Source: an uncultured Clostridia bacterium
GTDB taxonomy: Bacteria; Bacillota; Clostridia; Oscillospirales; Acutalibacteraceae
Assembly (NCBI GenBank): GCA_947305745.1
Contig: CAMZEH010000001.1
Location: forward strand, 1 to 64,000
DNA: 64,000 nucleotides
Direction: 5' to 3'
Below are positions 54,845 through 63,338 of this stretch, piece by piece; position 1 is the first letter of the stretch; the number at the start of each line of letters is the position of its first letter. The notes beneath the pieces were generated by a model. It searched no databases. It was not told where the DNA came from and was given only the letters and a program-made list of their open reading frames with translations. The position numbers were made by a program, and so were the translations under genes.

Positions 54845-56118
54845 CTTACGGATATGCACTAAAAAAAATCAAAAATATGGAAAATTTTGGGTCAAAGCCG
54901 GGGCTTAAGAGAATAAAGAAGCTGATGAATTTTGTTGGCAATCCGCAAAATAAGTTAAAATGTATACATGTAGCAGGCACCAACGGCAAAGGATCGGCTT
55001 GCTTCGCTTTAGAAACAATATTGCACACTCAAGGATATAAAACAGGCCTGTATATTTCTCCGAGCATATCTGATTTTCGCGAAAGAATTTCAATAAACGG
55101 AAAAAATATAGATAAAAAATCTTTTTTAGAGCTTTTTGATTATTTTTACACATACATAACAAAAAACGAATTTAAGGATGACCCTGTGACAGAATTTGAA
55201 CTGACCACAGCTATGGCGTACAAATTTTTCCATGATAATAATTGTGATATCGCCATAATTGAAACAGGAATGGGCGGAAAACTAGATGCAACTAATATAA
55301 TTGAAAATCCCGTCTGCAGTGTGATCACATCAATTTCGCTTGACCACACAAAAATTTTAGGTAACACTATTGAGAAAATCACAACCGAAAAATGCGGCAT
55401 AATAAAACGAAATTGCCCGATTGTAGTATGCGACGAGCAACCTGAAAAAGTGTATGAAATTATAAAAAATACTTGTTTCTCTAATAATTCTATGTTTATA
55501 AAAGCTTCAAAAAACGAGCTTTTAGACCAAAAATGCAACGGGCTGAATGGAATTTCGTTTACGTATCGAAACAAAAAAATTGATGTGCCAATTATGGGCA
55601 AGCACCAATTTATTAACCTATCTTGTGCGCTAAAAACAGTAGAAACTATAAAAAATATTTTCCCTGTTCAAACTGAAAATATCGAAAAAGCTCTAAAAAC
55701 ACTAAAAATCCCGTGCCGCCTTGAATTAGTAAGAAAAAAACCAAATATTATTCTAGACGCCGCTCACAATCCTCATGGTACTGCGGTTTTGGCGGAATTT
55801 TTAAAAGAGAATTTAAAAAACAAAAAGATTTATGGTATCGTCGGCATGTTTAAAGATAAAGACTATCAAAATTCACTAAAAAACATCTCCGGAATTTTCG
55901 AAACTCTTTATACCATAAACCCTAAGAATAGACGCGCGGAAAGTTTGGAGAAAATCACATCTTGCGCAAGAAAATATTGTAAAAATGTCATCCCATGCAA
56001 AAATATTAAAATTGCGCTTGAAAACGCCATAAACTCGGCGAATATGGATGACACGATTGCTATTTTTGGGTCGTTTTCAGTTATGAGAGATTTTAAAAAT
56101 TTAGATTTTGGGGCTTGA
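54841..56118 (+). CDS. folC: folylpolyglutamate synthase / dihydrofolate synthase
   Basis: Adds glutamate to folates, and in many bacteria also to dihydropteroate. The 425 residues show the P-loop IHVAGTNGKGSACFAL near residue 40, GLYISPSISDFRERI near 70, IIETGMGGKLDATN near 140, SISLDHTKILGNTIEKI near 165 and DAAHNPHG near 305. Complete Mur-ligase-type fold. It overlaps the tmcAL stop. Confidence 0.94.
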   Translation: MTYGYALKKIKNMENFGSKPGLKRIKKLMNFVGNPQNKLKCIHVAGTNGKGSACFALETILHTQGYKTGLYISPSISDFRERISINGKNIDKKSFLELFDYFYTYITKNEFKDDPVTEFELTTAMAYKFFHDNNCDIAIIETGMGGKLDATNIIENPVCSVITSISLDHTKILGNTIEKITTEKCGIIKRNCPIVVCDEQPEKVYEIIKNTCFSNNSMFIKASKNELLDQKCNGLNGISFTYRNKKIDVPIMGKHQFINLSCALKTVETIKNIFPVQTENIEKALKTLKIPCRLELVRKKPNIILDAAHNPHGTAVLAEFLKENLKNKKIYGIVGMFKDKDYQNSLKNISGIFETLYTINPKNRRAESLEKITSCARKYCKNVIPCKNIKIALENAINSANMDDTIAIFGSFSVMRDFKNLDFGA

Positions 56119-56143
56119 CTTTTTAAGAAATTTAATATAAAAT
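56115..56143 (+). promoter_or_regulatory. promoter of tRNA-Ala
   Basis: TTGACT (56115-56120) and TAAAAT (56138-56143) are 17 bases apart and begin inside the folC stop codon. The tRNA starts 17 bases later. Confidence 0.65.
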
Positions 56144-56160
56144 GAAACTGTAATAGTTTT

Positions 56161-56236
<76 letters not shown>

Positions 56237-56242
56237 AAACAA

Positions 56243-56277
56243 AGTCGCATAAGTATTGAGCTTATACGACTTTTTTT
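56243..56277 (+). terminator. terminator of tRNA-Ala
   Basis: AGTCGCATAAG pairs with CTTATACGACT (one mismatch) around a 7-base loop, followed by six or more T, 6 bases after the tRNA. Confidence 0.88.
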
Positions 56278-56329
56278 GTTTGTATGTGGAAAACACTGCC
56301 ACGCTTTGGCGAGGTTGTTTCTTGCATTA

Positions 56330-57268
56330 TTATATTTTGTTTTCGCTGTGCATAACATTCTTAATTTTGTGTTTTACAATTTCTTTTATTGCCTCACGAG
56401 CGGGCAAAAGATATTTTCTCGGGTCAAAATTCGAAGGATTTTCATGTAAACTTTTGCGGATTTTCGCCGTCATGGCAAGACGCAAATCTGAATCTACATT
56501 TATTTTGCAAACCGACATTCTCGAAGCTTTGCTCAGAAGCTCTTCGGGTATACCGTAAGCTTCTTTGATATCCCCGCCAAATTTATTAATCTCCTCGACG
56601 AATCCAGGGATAACACTCGATGCGCCATGCAAAACTATGGGGAAATTAGGAATTTTTTTCTCTATTTCAGATAAAATATCAAATCTGAGTTCACGCTTTT
56701 GACCGGGTTTAAACTTATATGCTCCGTGGCTCGTTCCGATCGCGATAGCCAAAGAATCAACACCGGTTTTCCCCACAAAATCTACCACTTGGTCGGGGTT
56801 GGCATAAAATGATTTTTCTTTTTCTATGCTTATATTATCCTCAACACCCGAAAGACTACCAAGTTCGCCTTCCACCGTGACTCCATATTTATGCGCATAC
56901 TCCACGACTTTTGCAGTGAGCTCTATATTCTTTTCGTATGGAAGCGAAGAACCATCAATCATGACAGAAGTAAACCCGCTTTCGATACAATCTTTACAAA
57001 TCTCAAAAGATTCTCCATGATCAAGGTGCAAAGCTATCGGAATATCCGGATGCAGTTCAACAGCAGCTTCGACAAGTTTTCTGAGGTAAACAGACCCTGC
57101 GTATTTTCTCGCTCCGGCTGAAGCCTGCAAAATCAGTGGCGAGTTCATTTCAGCAGCCGCCTCGGTTATGCCCTGAATTATTTCCATATTATTTACGTTA
57201 AAAGCACCTACCGCATATTTTTCGTTATACGCTTTCTCGAGCATTTTTTTAGTATTTACAAGGCTCAT
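56330..57268 (-). CDS. fba: class II fructose-bisphosphate aldolase
   Basis: Zinc-dependent glycolytic aldolase. The 312 residues show GAFNVNNMEIIQGITEAA near 20, the zinc site IALHLDHGESFEICKDCIESGFTSVMIDGSSLP near 75-108, EGELGSLSGVEDN near 130, IAIGTSHGAYKFKPG near 175 and VLHGASSVIPGFVEEINKFGGDIKEAYGIPEE near 213. Slightly longer than the 285-residue clostridial form, with extra residues at the C-terminus. Monocistronic. Confidence 0.95.
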   Translation of the reverse strand: MSLVNTKKMLEKAYNEKYAVGAFNVNNMEIIQGITEAAAEMNSPLILQASAGARKYAGSVYLRKLVEAAVELHPDIPIALHLDHGESFEICKDCIESGFTSVMIDGSSLPYEKNIELTAKVVEYAHKYGVTVEGELGSLSGVEDNISIEKEKSFYANPDQVVDFVGKTGVDSLAIAIGTSHGAYKFKPGQKRELRFDILSEIEKKIPNFPIVLHGASSVIPGFVEEINKFGGDIKEAYGIPEELLSKASRMSVCKINVDSDLRLAMTAKIRKSLHENPSNFDPRKYLLPAREAIKEIVKHKIKNVMHSENKI

Positions 57269-57377
57269 GATAAATCTCCCCCAACAACAAATTCTGTACT
57301 GTGTTTTTATCTACGTAATATTATACTATAAACATATTCGAAATTAATCTACAAAAATAATTTTACTGTTAAAAAGT

Positions 57378-57406
57378 TTGACTAATGCATTATTTTGTTA
57401 TATAAT
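57378..57406 (+). promoter_or_regulatory. promoter of tRNA-Thr
   Basis: TTGACT (57378-57383) and TATAAT (57401-57406) are 17 bases apart, ending 18 bases before the tRNA. Confidence 0.75.
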
Positions 57407-57423
57407 AAACGCTGTGGATATTT

Positions 57424-57499
57424 GCTACTGTGGCTCAGTTGGTAGAGCAGCTGATTCGTAATCAGCAGGTCGGCGGTTCGAGTCCGCCCAGTAGCTCCA
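57424..57499 (+). tRNA. tRNA-Thr (anticodon CGT)
   Basis: A 76-base cloverleaf with CCA. Acceptor GCTACTG/CAGTAGC, D arm GCTCAGTTGGTAGAGC, anticodon stem GCTGA/TCAGC with loop TTCGTAA, and T arm GGCGGTTCGAGTCCGCC. Confidence 0.96.
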
Positions 57500-57506
57500 T
57501 TTTTTG

Positions 57507-57527
57507 CCTGATTTTCAGGATTTTTTT
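57507..57527 (+). terminator. terminator of tRNA-Thr
   Basis: A short 5-bp stem CCTGA/TCAGG followed by ATTTTTTT, 8 bases after the tRNA end. Confidence 0.65.
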
Positions 57528-57534
57528 GTTTTAA

Positions 57535-57579
57535 ACTTAAAAATCTGAGCGAAAAAACATTTAATGTTAAACGCTCAGA
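57535..57579 (-). terminator. terminator of the papain-like gene
   Basis: On the minus strand TCTGAGCG/CGCTCAGA forms an 8-bp stem with an inner ACA/TGT-type pairing, followed by TTTTTAAG. It lies 24 bases after the stop codon at 57603. Confidence 0.75.
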
Positions 57580-57602
57580 ATATTTGTTTCCATAAAAATC
57601 TT

Positions 57603-58481
57603 TTATACTGTTGCAGAGTCCTTAACATAAGTAAACATCTCAAGTAAGGGGGGGCACTTCGGGTCACCATTGCCTTTTATATATCCATTACAAAACATAG
57701 AGATATCTTGCGTTCTCCGCAGACCCGTCGCAGGATCTTCCACTGTGATTTTTTCATCTTTAATTTGGACAACCAAAACAAAATGAACTTGTGGCTCCAT
57801 GCCGTAAAAATAGCTGTCATTAATCACAAAACATGCTTCATTATGGCCAATATAAAATTCTTTGATTTTGCCTTTAATATCTTCAGATTTAGTATCGCAC
57901 GTTAATCCATACAGTGCGCGCTTATAGGTTAACCCATATTTACAACCTAAACCTTGTATTTTACTATCGTAAAACCACCCCACGGGTAGCGACTCCGTAC
58001 GATTATTCTCGAAAAACGAACATCTACCCATCACCGTTTTGACTATATCTTTTTGAGAAATTTCACTATTTTTACCATACAGTTTTATTATACTCACAAG
58101 GCACGCAGCCCAATCCCAAAATTTACCTTGCTGTTTTTCTACAATTTGTGCATCGCATTTTCCGAAATCTTTGATAAATCTCTCTTTTTGGTAAAATTCG
58201 GACACATGGTACGACGCCGAGTTATACGCTTCTTTACTCGGAAAATAAAGCAACGCGCCCACAACGGCACACATCACCGCAGAACCGAATCCAACTTTAA
58301 ATGCAGTGATTTCTTCTGATGAAATTTCTTTATTATCAGAGGCTTTTGCCCCGGAAATGTGTTTCACCGGCACGCTTTCGCTCGTAGCACAATAAGCAGG
58401 ATTTGCTACGCCTAAAACAGTTAAAAACGCCATAAAAAGTGCAAAAAAATTAAAGAGCGGGTTTCGCTTTTTGTTTTTCAT
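57603..58481 (-). CDS. secreted or membrane papain-like (C39/C70-type) protein lacking the catalytic Cys
   Basis: A 292-residue protein. Residues 1-33 form a signal peptide or anchor (LFNFFALFMAFLTVLGVANPAYCA) and a second hydrophobic segment follows near 60-80 (VGFGSAVMCAVVGALLYF). Then comes the papain-like motif EKQQGKFWDWAACLVS. In C70/C39-like peptidases this reads Q...WCWAAC with the first Cys catalytic; here that position is Asp (codon GAT). The His region QVHFVLVVQI and the following VEDPATG are kept. It may be an inactive binding protein or use other chemistry. The start at 58481 follows AAGAGGT. Confidence 0.65.
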   Translation of the reverse strand: MKNKKRNPLFNFFALFMAFLTVLGVANPAYCATSESVPVKHISGAKASDNKEISSEEITAFKVGFGSAVMCAVVGALLYFPSKEAYNSASYHVSEFYQKERFIKDFGKCDAQIVEKQQGKFWDWAACLVSIIKLYGKNSEISQKDIVKTVMGRCSFFENNRTESLPVGWFYDSKIQGLGCKYGLTYKRALYGLTCDTKSEDIKGKIKEFYIGHNEACFVINDSYFYGMEPQVHFVLVVQIKDEKITVEDPATGLRRTQDISMFCNGYIKGNGDPKCPPLLEMFTYVKDSATV

Positions 58482-58513
58482 ATTTACTACCTCTTGCAAA
58501 AATTCGTAACCCC

Positions 58514-58542
58514 ATTTTAACCTAAAAAACAAAATCCGTCAA
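58514..58542 (-). promoter_or_regulatory. promoter of the papain-like gene
   Basis: TTGACG (58537-58542) and TAAAAT (58514-58519) are 17 bases apart on the minus strand, about 30 bases upstream of the start codon. Confidence 0.65.
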
Positions 58543-58588
58543 ATTAATTTTTGATAAAATTTAAAATACCTGCTCCGCAGAGAAATTT

Positions 58589-58921
58589 TTACTCCTCATT
58601 AATACTCAAAAACTCAGAAAAACCCGTCATATCAAATACTTCCATAATTTCGTCCGAAACATTGATAAGTTTTAAAAATCCTTTCGGGGCGCCGTTTTCA
58701 TCTAAACCGTCTTCGTCGATACATTTCTTTGCATAAAGCATCGTCCTGAGTCCGGCACTGCTCATATATTCCAGATTCTTAAAATCCAAAATAATTTTAT
58801 TCTCGCCCCTTCCGAAAGCTTCGTCGAGTGCCTCTTGAAAATCAGGTGCAGACTGCGTATCAAGCCTCCCACTAAGGCTGTAAGTCGTTACTCCGTTATT
58901 TTCGCTTTTCTTGAATTCCAT
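58589..58921 (-). CDS. anti-sigma factor antagonist (STAS domain)
   Basis: A 110-residue SpoIIAA/RsbV-type protein. It shows TYSLSGRLDTQSAPDFQEAL near 15-35 and the phosphorylatable-Ser motif LEYMSSAGLRTML near 55-67. It is the second gene of a pair with an HATPase kinase 15 bases upstream, suggesting a partner-switching module. No sigma factor or PP2C phosphatase gene is adjacent, so the output is unknown. AAAAGGAGG precedes the ATG. Confidence 0.9.
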   Translation of the reverse strand: MEFKKSENNGVTTYSLSGRLDTQSAPDFQEALDEAFGRGENKIILDFKNLEYMSSAGLRTMLYAKKCIDEDGLDENGAPKGFLKLINVSDEIMEVFDMTGFSEFLSINEE

Positions 58922-58936
58922 AACAAATTCCTCCTT

Positions 58937-59356
58937 TTAAATATCAGCAACTTTTTTTGAAATTTTCAGAATATTTTTACCGCCTGAATATGTGTATGTA
59001 ACACCGTCGGTAAAATTTTTAACTATCAGAAGCCCTAAACCGCCTAGCCTGCGCTTGTAGAGCGGCAAACTTACATCGGGCAATTTGTTTTTGAGAGGAT
59101 TGAACTCCACCCCACCATATTTAAACACAACCGATGCCGTATTTGCAAGAATTTGATAATCGGCAGAAATAATAACTTCATCGTAGGTTTCGGTGCAAGA
59201 ATGATAGATTATATTTGAAAATATTTCTTCCGAGGAAATGAGTATTTCAAAAACACTTTTTTGTGACAAATTATTTTTTCTAAAATATTTGTAAATAAAA
59301 TCATAAATTTTATCCCAATTTTTTACTTCAGGTGAGATAATTATACTTTTTGACAT
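58937..59356 (-). CDS. anti-sigma factor / serine kinase (RsbW/SpoIIAB-like HATPase)
   Basis: A 139-residue GHKL ATPase. The N box reads EILISSEEIFSNIIYHS near residue 45-60 and the G box GGLGLLIVKNFTDGVTYTY near 105-122. Such proteins bind a sigma factor and phosphorylate the STAS partner. Its sequence fits the HATPase_c_2 group found in switches other than SpoIIAB. The ATG at 59356 follows AGAAGGTG 9 bases upstream. Confidence 0.85.
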   Translation of the reverse strand: MSKSIIISPEVKNWDKIYDFIYKYFRKNNLSQKSVFEILISSEEIFSNIIYHSCTETYDEVIISADYQILANTASVVFKYGGVEFNPLKNKLPDVSLPLYKRRLGGLGLLIVKNFTDGVTYTYSGGKNILKISKKVADI

Positions 59357-59480
59357 TAAATTTATCACCTTCTTGATAAAAATAACTAATTTTTCACATT
59401 TTCAACAGAGTTTTCAACTTTTTGTGTATTAATGATAAAATTGCAGCATAGAATTTTAAAAATTCAATATTTTTATTTTT

Positions 59481-60662
59481 TTATATATAGCTTACACTAC
59501 CGATAATATTACCGCTTTCCAAGTAAATTCGCGGCACACGCTTACCTATGAGGCAAACAATTTCATAATTTATCGTCCCGATATTTTTCGCAAGTTCATC
59601 TACCGAAATATTATTCTGGCCGTCACTTCCAAAAACAATTACCTCGTCACCCTCAGAAACATTTTCAATATCGCTGACGTCAAGCATAAGCTGGTCCATG
59701 CAAACTCTGCCAAGAATTTTCGCGCGATTTCCGTGAACAAGCATCTCGGAATTATTCGAAAATTTTATAGAGTAACCGTCCGCGTAACCGATTGCCACCG
59801 ACGCAACTTTTATGTCTTTATCCGAAACGAACGTACGCCCATAGCTCACACTCGTACCCTTAGGTATAGTCTTGACCTGCGAAACCACTGTTTTAAGGCT
59901 CATGGCAGGTTTGAGGTCTATTTTGCCGATAATTTCTTCAGAAGGATATAGACCATACAATACAACTCCCGCCCGAACCATATCAAGCTGCATATCCGGG
60001 AAGTTTATCATTCCGCCGCTGTTGCAACAATGCTTTAGCGGAATATGCAGGCCGTTTGCCTCCAAATCTTCTATTATACTTTTGAAATTGTTTATTTGCG
60101 AAAGCGTGTAATCTTTATTATTCGTAATGTCGTCAGCAACAGAAAAATGCGTAAACATACCTTCGATTTCAATTTCGGGCATATTATTTATCTCTAAAAT
60201 TTCATTCACCGATTGCTTGCGGCTTTCTTCATTTTGAGCGAAGAATCCGATCCTGCTCATTCCCGTGTCTATTTTAATATGCGCCTTTACTTTCACGCCT
60301 TTGCTTTTGCACTCTGATTGAAGTTTTTTTGCGTATTCGAGCGAAAAAACAGCTTGAGAAATATTATTGTTTGCCAAAATATCCGCGCATTCGCTGGGAG
60401 TATATCCAAAAATCAAAATCGGCTTTTTTGAACCCGCTTTTCTTAGCTGCATTGCTTCATCAAGATTGGAAACGCCGAAAAAATCCGCTCCGAGCTTTTC
60501 GTATTCCTTTACCAAAAATTCTGCACCGTGGCCGTACGCGTCAGCTTTCAGAACGCATAAAAGTTTAGCTGCAGGGTTTAATTTTCTCTTTATTTCATTA
60601 AAATTATGCTTAATATTATCGATATTAACCTCTGCCCAAGTGCGCTTTACAAATTTTTCCAA
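59481..60662 (-). CDS. alr: alanine racemase
   Basis: PLP enzyme that makes D-alanine for peptidoglycan. The 393 residues begin with RTWAEVNIDNIKHNF, then the PLP Lys in LKADAYGHGA near residue 40, HIKIDTGMSRIGF near 128, and the catalytic Tyr in GTSVSYGRTF near 265. GRVCMDQLMLDVSD follows near 315. Complete. TTG start with AGGAG upstream; some spore-formers carry a second, spore-linked alr, which cannot be judged here. Confidence 0.95.
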   Translation of the reverse strand: MEKFVKRTWAEVNIDNIKHNFNEIKRKLNPAAKLLCVLKADAYGHGAEFLVKEYEKLGADFFGVSNLDEAMQLRKAGSKKPILIFGYTPSECADILANNNISQAVFSLEYAKKLQSECKSKGVKVKAHIKIDTGMSRIGFFAQNEESRKQSVNEILEINNMPEIEIEGMFTHFSVADDITNNKDYTLSQINNFKSIIEDLEANGLHIPLKHCCNSGGMINFPDMQLDMVRAGVVLYGLYPSEEIIGKIDLKPAMSLKTVVSQVKTIPKGTSVSYGRTFVSDKDIKVASVAIGYADGYSIKFSNNSEMLVHGNRAKILGRVCMDQLMLDVSDIENVSEGDEVIVFGSDGQNNISVDELAKNIGTINYEIVCLIGKRVPRIYLESGNIIGSVSYI

Positions 60663-60764
60663 TAAAAAAATCTCCTGTCCAAATTAATCTTATATTTTAG
60701 TTATACCACATCCATGTCTGTGTTAAAATAATAAACTGAAAAACTTTTTCTCAGAGGTAATTTT

Positions 60765-61715
60765 ATGCTGATAGGCGATGTAAATATTAATGGAATAGCG
60801 GCGCTTGCTCCTATGGCGGGTGTTACCGATCGCGCGTTCAGGGAGATTTGCGCGATGTTCGGCGCGGCTTACTTTACGAGCGAAATGATAAGTACAAAAG
60901 GTATAATTTATGGCAGTCAAAAAACGTTTTCGCTTTCTGATCGTTCAGATTCAGAATATCCGTTTGCGCTCCAGCTTTTCGGGAACGATCCAAAAGATTT
61001 TTCTGAGGCAATAAAAATTTTGGGTGATAGAATCCCCGAGATAATAGATATAAACATGGGCTGCCCGGCGACTAAAATCGTGAAAGAAAACTCGGGCTCC
61101 GCGCTTATGAAGACTCCCGAACTTTGCGGAGAAATTGTATATGCGGCAAAGTCTGTTTCGCCCGTACCGATTACAGTAAAAATACGTTCGGGCTGGAGCG
61201 AAAGCACTATAAATGCTCCGACAGTCGCAAAAATATGCGAAGAGGCCGGCGCATCTGCCATAACCGTCCACGGTCGCACCAAACAGCAAGGCTATTCGGG
61301 AAGCTGCGATCAGGAAGTAATTAAAGCCGTAAAAAAAGCAGTTAAAATACCCGTAATCGGCAATGGAGATATAACTTCGGCTAAAAACGCCAACGAAATG
61401 ATAAATTTTACAAACTGCGATATGGTCGCCATAGGGCGTGGCGCAATGGGCAATCCTTGGATATTCTCCGAAATAAATTCACTTTATACAGGCGAAAAAT
61501 TTAATTTCCCAAGCATAGACGAAAAAATAAATATTATGAAACTGCACATCGAAAAGCTTTGCGAATATAAAGGCGAGCATAGAGGCCTAACTGAAGCGCG
61601 AAAACATCTTTCGTGTTATGTTAAGGACGTCAAAAACGCATCGGAAATAAGGCAAAAAATTTTTTCTTCAAAATATAAAACAGAGCTTTTAGATATTATC
61701 GAAAACATACAATAA
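60765..61715 (+). CDS. dusB: tRNA-dihydrouridine synthase (DusB-like)
   Basis: FMN enzyme reducing uridines in tRNA. The 316 residues show IAALAPMAGVTDRAFREIC near 10-28, DINMGCPATKIVKENSGSALMK near 90-112 with the catalytic Cys, ITVHGRTKQQGYSG near 167 and VAIGRGAMGNPWIF near 223. It is divergent from alr. GAGGTAA precedes the ATG. Full length. Confidence 0.94.
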   Translation: MLIGDVNINGIAALAPMAGVTDRAFREICAMFGAAYFTSEMISTKGIIYGSQKTFSLSDRSDSEYPFALQLFGNDPKDFSEAIKILGDRIPEIIDINMGCPATKIVKENSGSALMKTPELCGEIVYAAKSVSPVPITVKIRSGWSESTINAPTVAKICEEAGASAITVHGRTKQQGYSGSCDQEVIKAVKKAVKIPVIGNGDITSAKNANEMINFTNCDMVAIGRGAMGNPWIFSEINSLYTGEKFNFPSIDEKINIMKLHIEKLCEYKGEHRGLTEARKHLSCYVKDVKNASEIRQKIFSSKYKTELLDIIENIQ

Positions 61716-61730
61716 ATGAGCAACTAAAAA

Positions 61731-61764
61731 ACACCGCTAAATTTAAAGCGGTGTCTAATTTTTT
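61731..61764. terminator. terminator between dusB and the ferredoxin gene
   Basis: An 8-bp perfect stem ACACCGCT/AGCGGTGT with an 8-base loop is followed by CTAATTTTTT on the plus strand and an A run on the other side. It lies between convergent genes and likely serves both. Confidence 0.85.
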
Positions 61765-61775
61765 GAATATTAAAA

Positions 61776-61961
61776 TTATTCTACTTCAATCGCATCGACA
61801 GGGCAAGCTTCCTGCGCTTCGGAGATGGAATCTTTTAAAGAATCGCTGACTTCTTCCGACTTTGCACGTGAAAGACCGTCGTCGTTATATTCAAAAACTT
61901 CCGGGCATATATCAATGCACATTCCGCAGCCTATACAGTTCTGATTAACTTTGACTTTCAT
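61776..61961 (-). CDS. 4Fe-4S ferredoxin
   Basis: A 61-residue single-cluster ferredoxin. The ligands are in CIGCGMCIDICP (three Cys of CxxCxxC plus the adjoining Cys-Pro) and the distal EACPVDAIEV. The two halves are linked by an acidic segment. It is probably an electron carrier for fermentative or radical SAM enzymes. GAGGAT precedes the ATG. The partner is not shown by context. Confidence 0.93.
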   Translation of the reverse strand: MKVKVNQNCIGCGMCIDICPEVFEYNDDGLSRAKSEEVSDSLKDSISEAQEACPVDAIEVE

Positions 61962-62054
61962 GTTATCATCCTCTCAATAATTTTGCGCACTTCAGTATTA
62001 TATATTAATTTTCGAGGAGGCGCAACACATATTTTTGAATTATTTTACTCAAAG

Positions 62055-62095
62055 AAAAGGTATCCGGCTCAAAAACTTCAAACCAGAAACCTTTT
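62055..62095 (-). terminator. terminator of the 62116 gene
   Basis: On the minus strand AAAAGGT/ACCTTTT is continued by TCTGG/CCGGA (one-base bulges) around a long loop, followed by CTTTG. It begins about 20 bases after the stop codon. Confidence 0.6.
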
Positions 62096-62115
62096 ACAAT
62101 ATAAGCTAAAAGCGG

Positions 62116-62526
62116 TTATTTCAACAATTGATCATTAAGTTCATCAATTTTCGCTTCCTCGCCGGTCAATCTCGCCGGCTTGTCCACGTTACGAGCCCAT
62201 TCTTCAAAATCACGGATGGCATTCATAACGTCAGCAGGGACACTCCTATTTGTCTCCAACCACTTGGCAGAGTATATTTTTATACGCTCCCCTTCCAGAT
62301 CGGGCTTACCTTTTAAACTTTTGTTATCAATATTGTAATAAATATCTTGAATTCTTCTATTATTTCGAAGCGCCGGCCAAACTATTAATTCTTTAAATAG
62401 ACTCTCCAAAGTCTCGCCCTGCCCGGCAGTATAGTATATGGGCGGCATAGATATTTTGTTTTTACGTGTACAATCTTCGCACTTTCTTTTGAATTCCGCT
62501 AAATCAAATTTACCTTTCAATGGCAT
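62116..62526 (-). CDS. orphan protein, unknown function
   Basis: A 136-residue protein with no signal peptide, not recognised. It has a basic N-terminal part with a Cys pair (KRKCEDCTRKNK, CxxC), an aromatic middle (IYYTAGQGETLESLF, DIYYNIDNKSLKG) and a helical, acidic C-terminus (EEAKIDELNDQLLK). It is monocistronic, with a strong promoter whose spacer is a TA repeat and a perfect palindrome near the transcription start. AAAGGTGGA precedes the ATG. It is probably a regulated accessory gene. Confidence 0.75.
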   Translation of the reverse strand: MPLKGKFDLAEFKRKCEDCTRKNKISMPPIYYTAGQGETLESLFKELIVWPALRNNRRIQDIYYNIDNKSLKGKPDLEGERIKIYSAKWLETNRSVPADVMNAIRDFEEWARNVDKPARLTGEEAKIDELNDQLLK

Positions 62527-62573
62527 AAAAATTCCACCTTTCTTTAAATAAAATAGATTTAATTAAAAAATTT

Positions 62574-62587
62574 GAAAACATGTTTTC
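62574..62587 (-). promoter_or_regulatory. palindromic candidate operator
   Basis: GAAAACATGTTTTC is a perfect 14-bp inverted repeat. It lies directly at the predicted transcription start of the 62116 gene, between the -10 box and the ribosome site. This is a usual position for repressor binding. The regulator is unknown. Confidence 0.5.
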
Positions 62588-62591
62588 GTAA

Positions 62592-62620
62592 ACATTATAT
62601 ATATATATATATATTGTCAA
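62592..62620 (-). promoter_or_regulatory. promoter of the 62116 gene with (TA)n spacer
   Basis: A perfect TTGACA (62615-62620) and TAATGT (62592-62597) are 17 bases apart on the minus strand; an overlapping TATAAT (62594-62599) gives 15. The spacer is pure TA repeat, so its length can change by slippage. Confidence 0.6.
62597..62614. repeat. (TA)n dinucleotide microsatellite
   Basis: About nine uninterrupted TA units inside the promoter spacer of the 62116 gene. Slippage in such tracts can tune promoter strength; whether it varies here is not known. Confidence 0.75.
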
Positions 62621-62798
62621 GTATTTTTTTAAAATTTTTTCAAAAATAATAAATTCTATACTTTTGATAACTCAAAAAACAGCCGCTAAACCGCAGCGCG
62701 GCAGGCGTCTATCTTATTTATAAATTTAAGGAATATTTTCAAAGATTTGCCTAAAAATAATACTGTTTTACTATATAAACCAAAAAGGAGGAATAAAA

Positions 62799-63335
62799 TT
62801 GAAAGCAACAGGCATCGTACGACGCATAGACGATCTGGGCAGAATCGTCATTCCTAAAGAAATACGCTCCACCATGCACATTCGTGAAAGCGACCCGCTT
62901 GAAATCTATACCGGGAGTGCAGGCGAGATAATTTTCAAAAAATATTCGGCAATCGGTGAAATACCCACATTTGCGGAAAAGTTTGCCGACATACTGCATA
63001 AAGAAATCTCGGCGCCCGTTATAATCACCGACCGCAATTCGGTTATAGCTGTTTCGGGCGCGCCAAAAAGCGATTTCATCGGCAAAAACTTGATGGAAGA
63101 AGCGGAAAATATCATTGAAAAAAGAACAACATTCATTCAAAAAGATAGTTCGAAAATTATCACTCCGATAGAAGGCATAAAAAACGAAGCAAAAATAATA
63201 TCGCCGATAATCACAAACGGCGACATTTCAGGGAGCGTAATTATTATGAGCCACGCCTCAAAAGCAGATGAGGATTTCCGAATAAAAATGGCTGACTTGA
63301 CATCAAAATTTATATCGGCGCTCATTGAAAATTAA
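62799..63335 (+). CDS. spoVT: stage V sporulation protein T
   Basis: A forespore regulator of sigma-G genes. The 178 residues have an AbrB-type N-terminal domain (GIVRRIDDLGRIVIPKEIRSTM) and a GAF-like C-terminal domain (VIITDRNSVIAVSGAPKSDFIGKNL, ISPIITNGDISGSVIIMS). It starts with TTG, supported by AAAAAGGAGG 7 bases upstream. Full length and convergent with gpmI. Together with spmAB and spoVAC it supports spore formation. Confidence 0.93.
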   Translation: MKATGIVRRIDDLGRIVIPKEIRSTMHIRESDPLEIYTGSAGEIIFKKYSAIGEIPTFAEKFADILHKEISAPVIITDRNSVIAVSGAPKSDFIGKNLMEEAENIIEKRTTFIQKDSSKIITPIEGIKNEAKIISPIITNGDISGSVIIMSHASKADEDFRIKMADLTSKFISALIEN

Positions 63336-63338
63336 ATT

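Noticed and set aside
62597..62614. TA repeat as CRISPR or satellite array
   Set aside because: A single dinucleotide tract inside a promoter; no spaced repeats.
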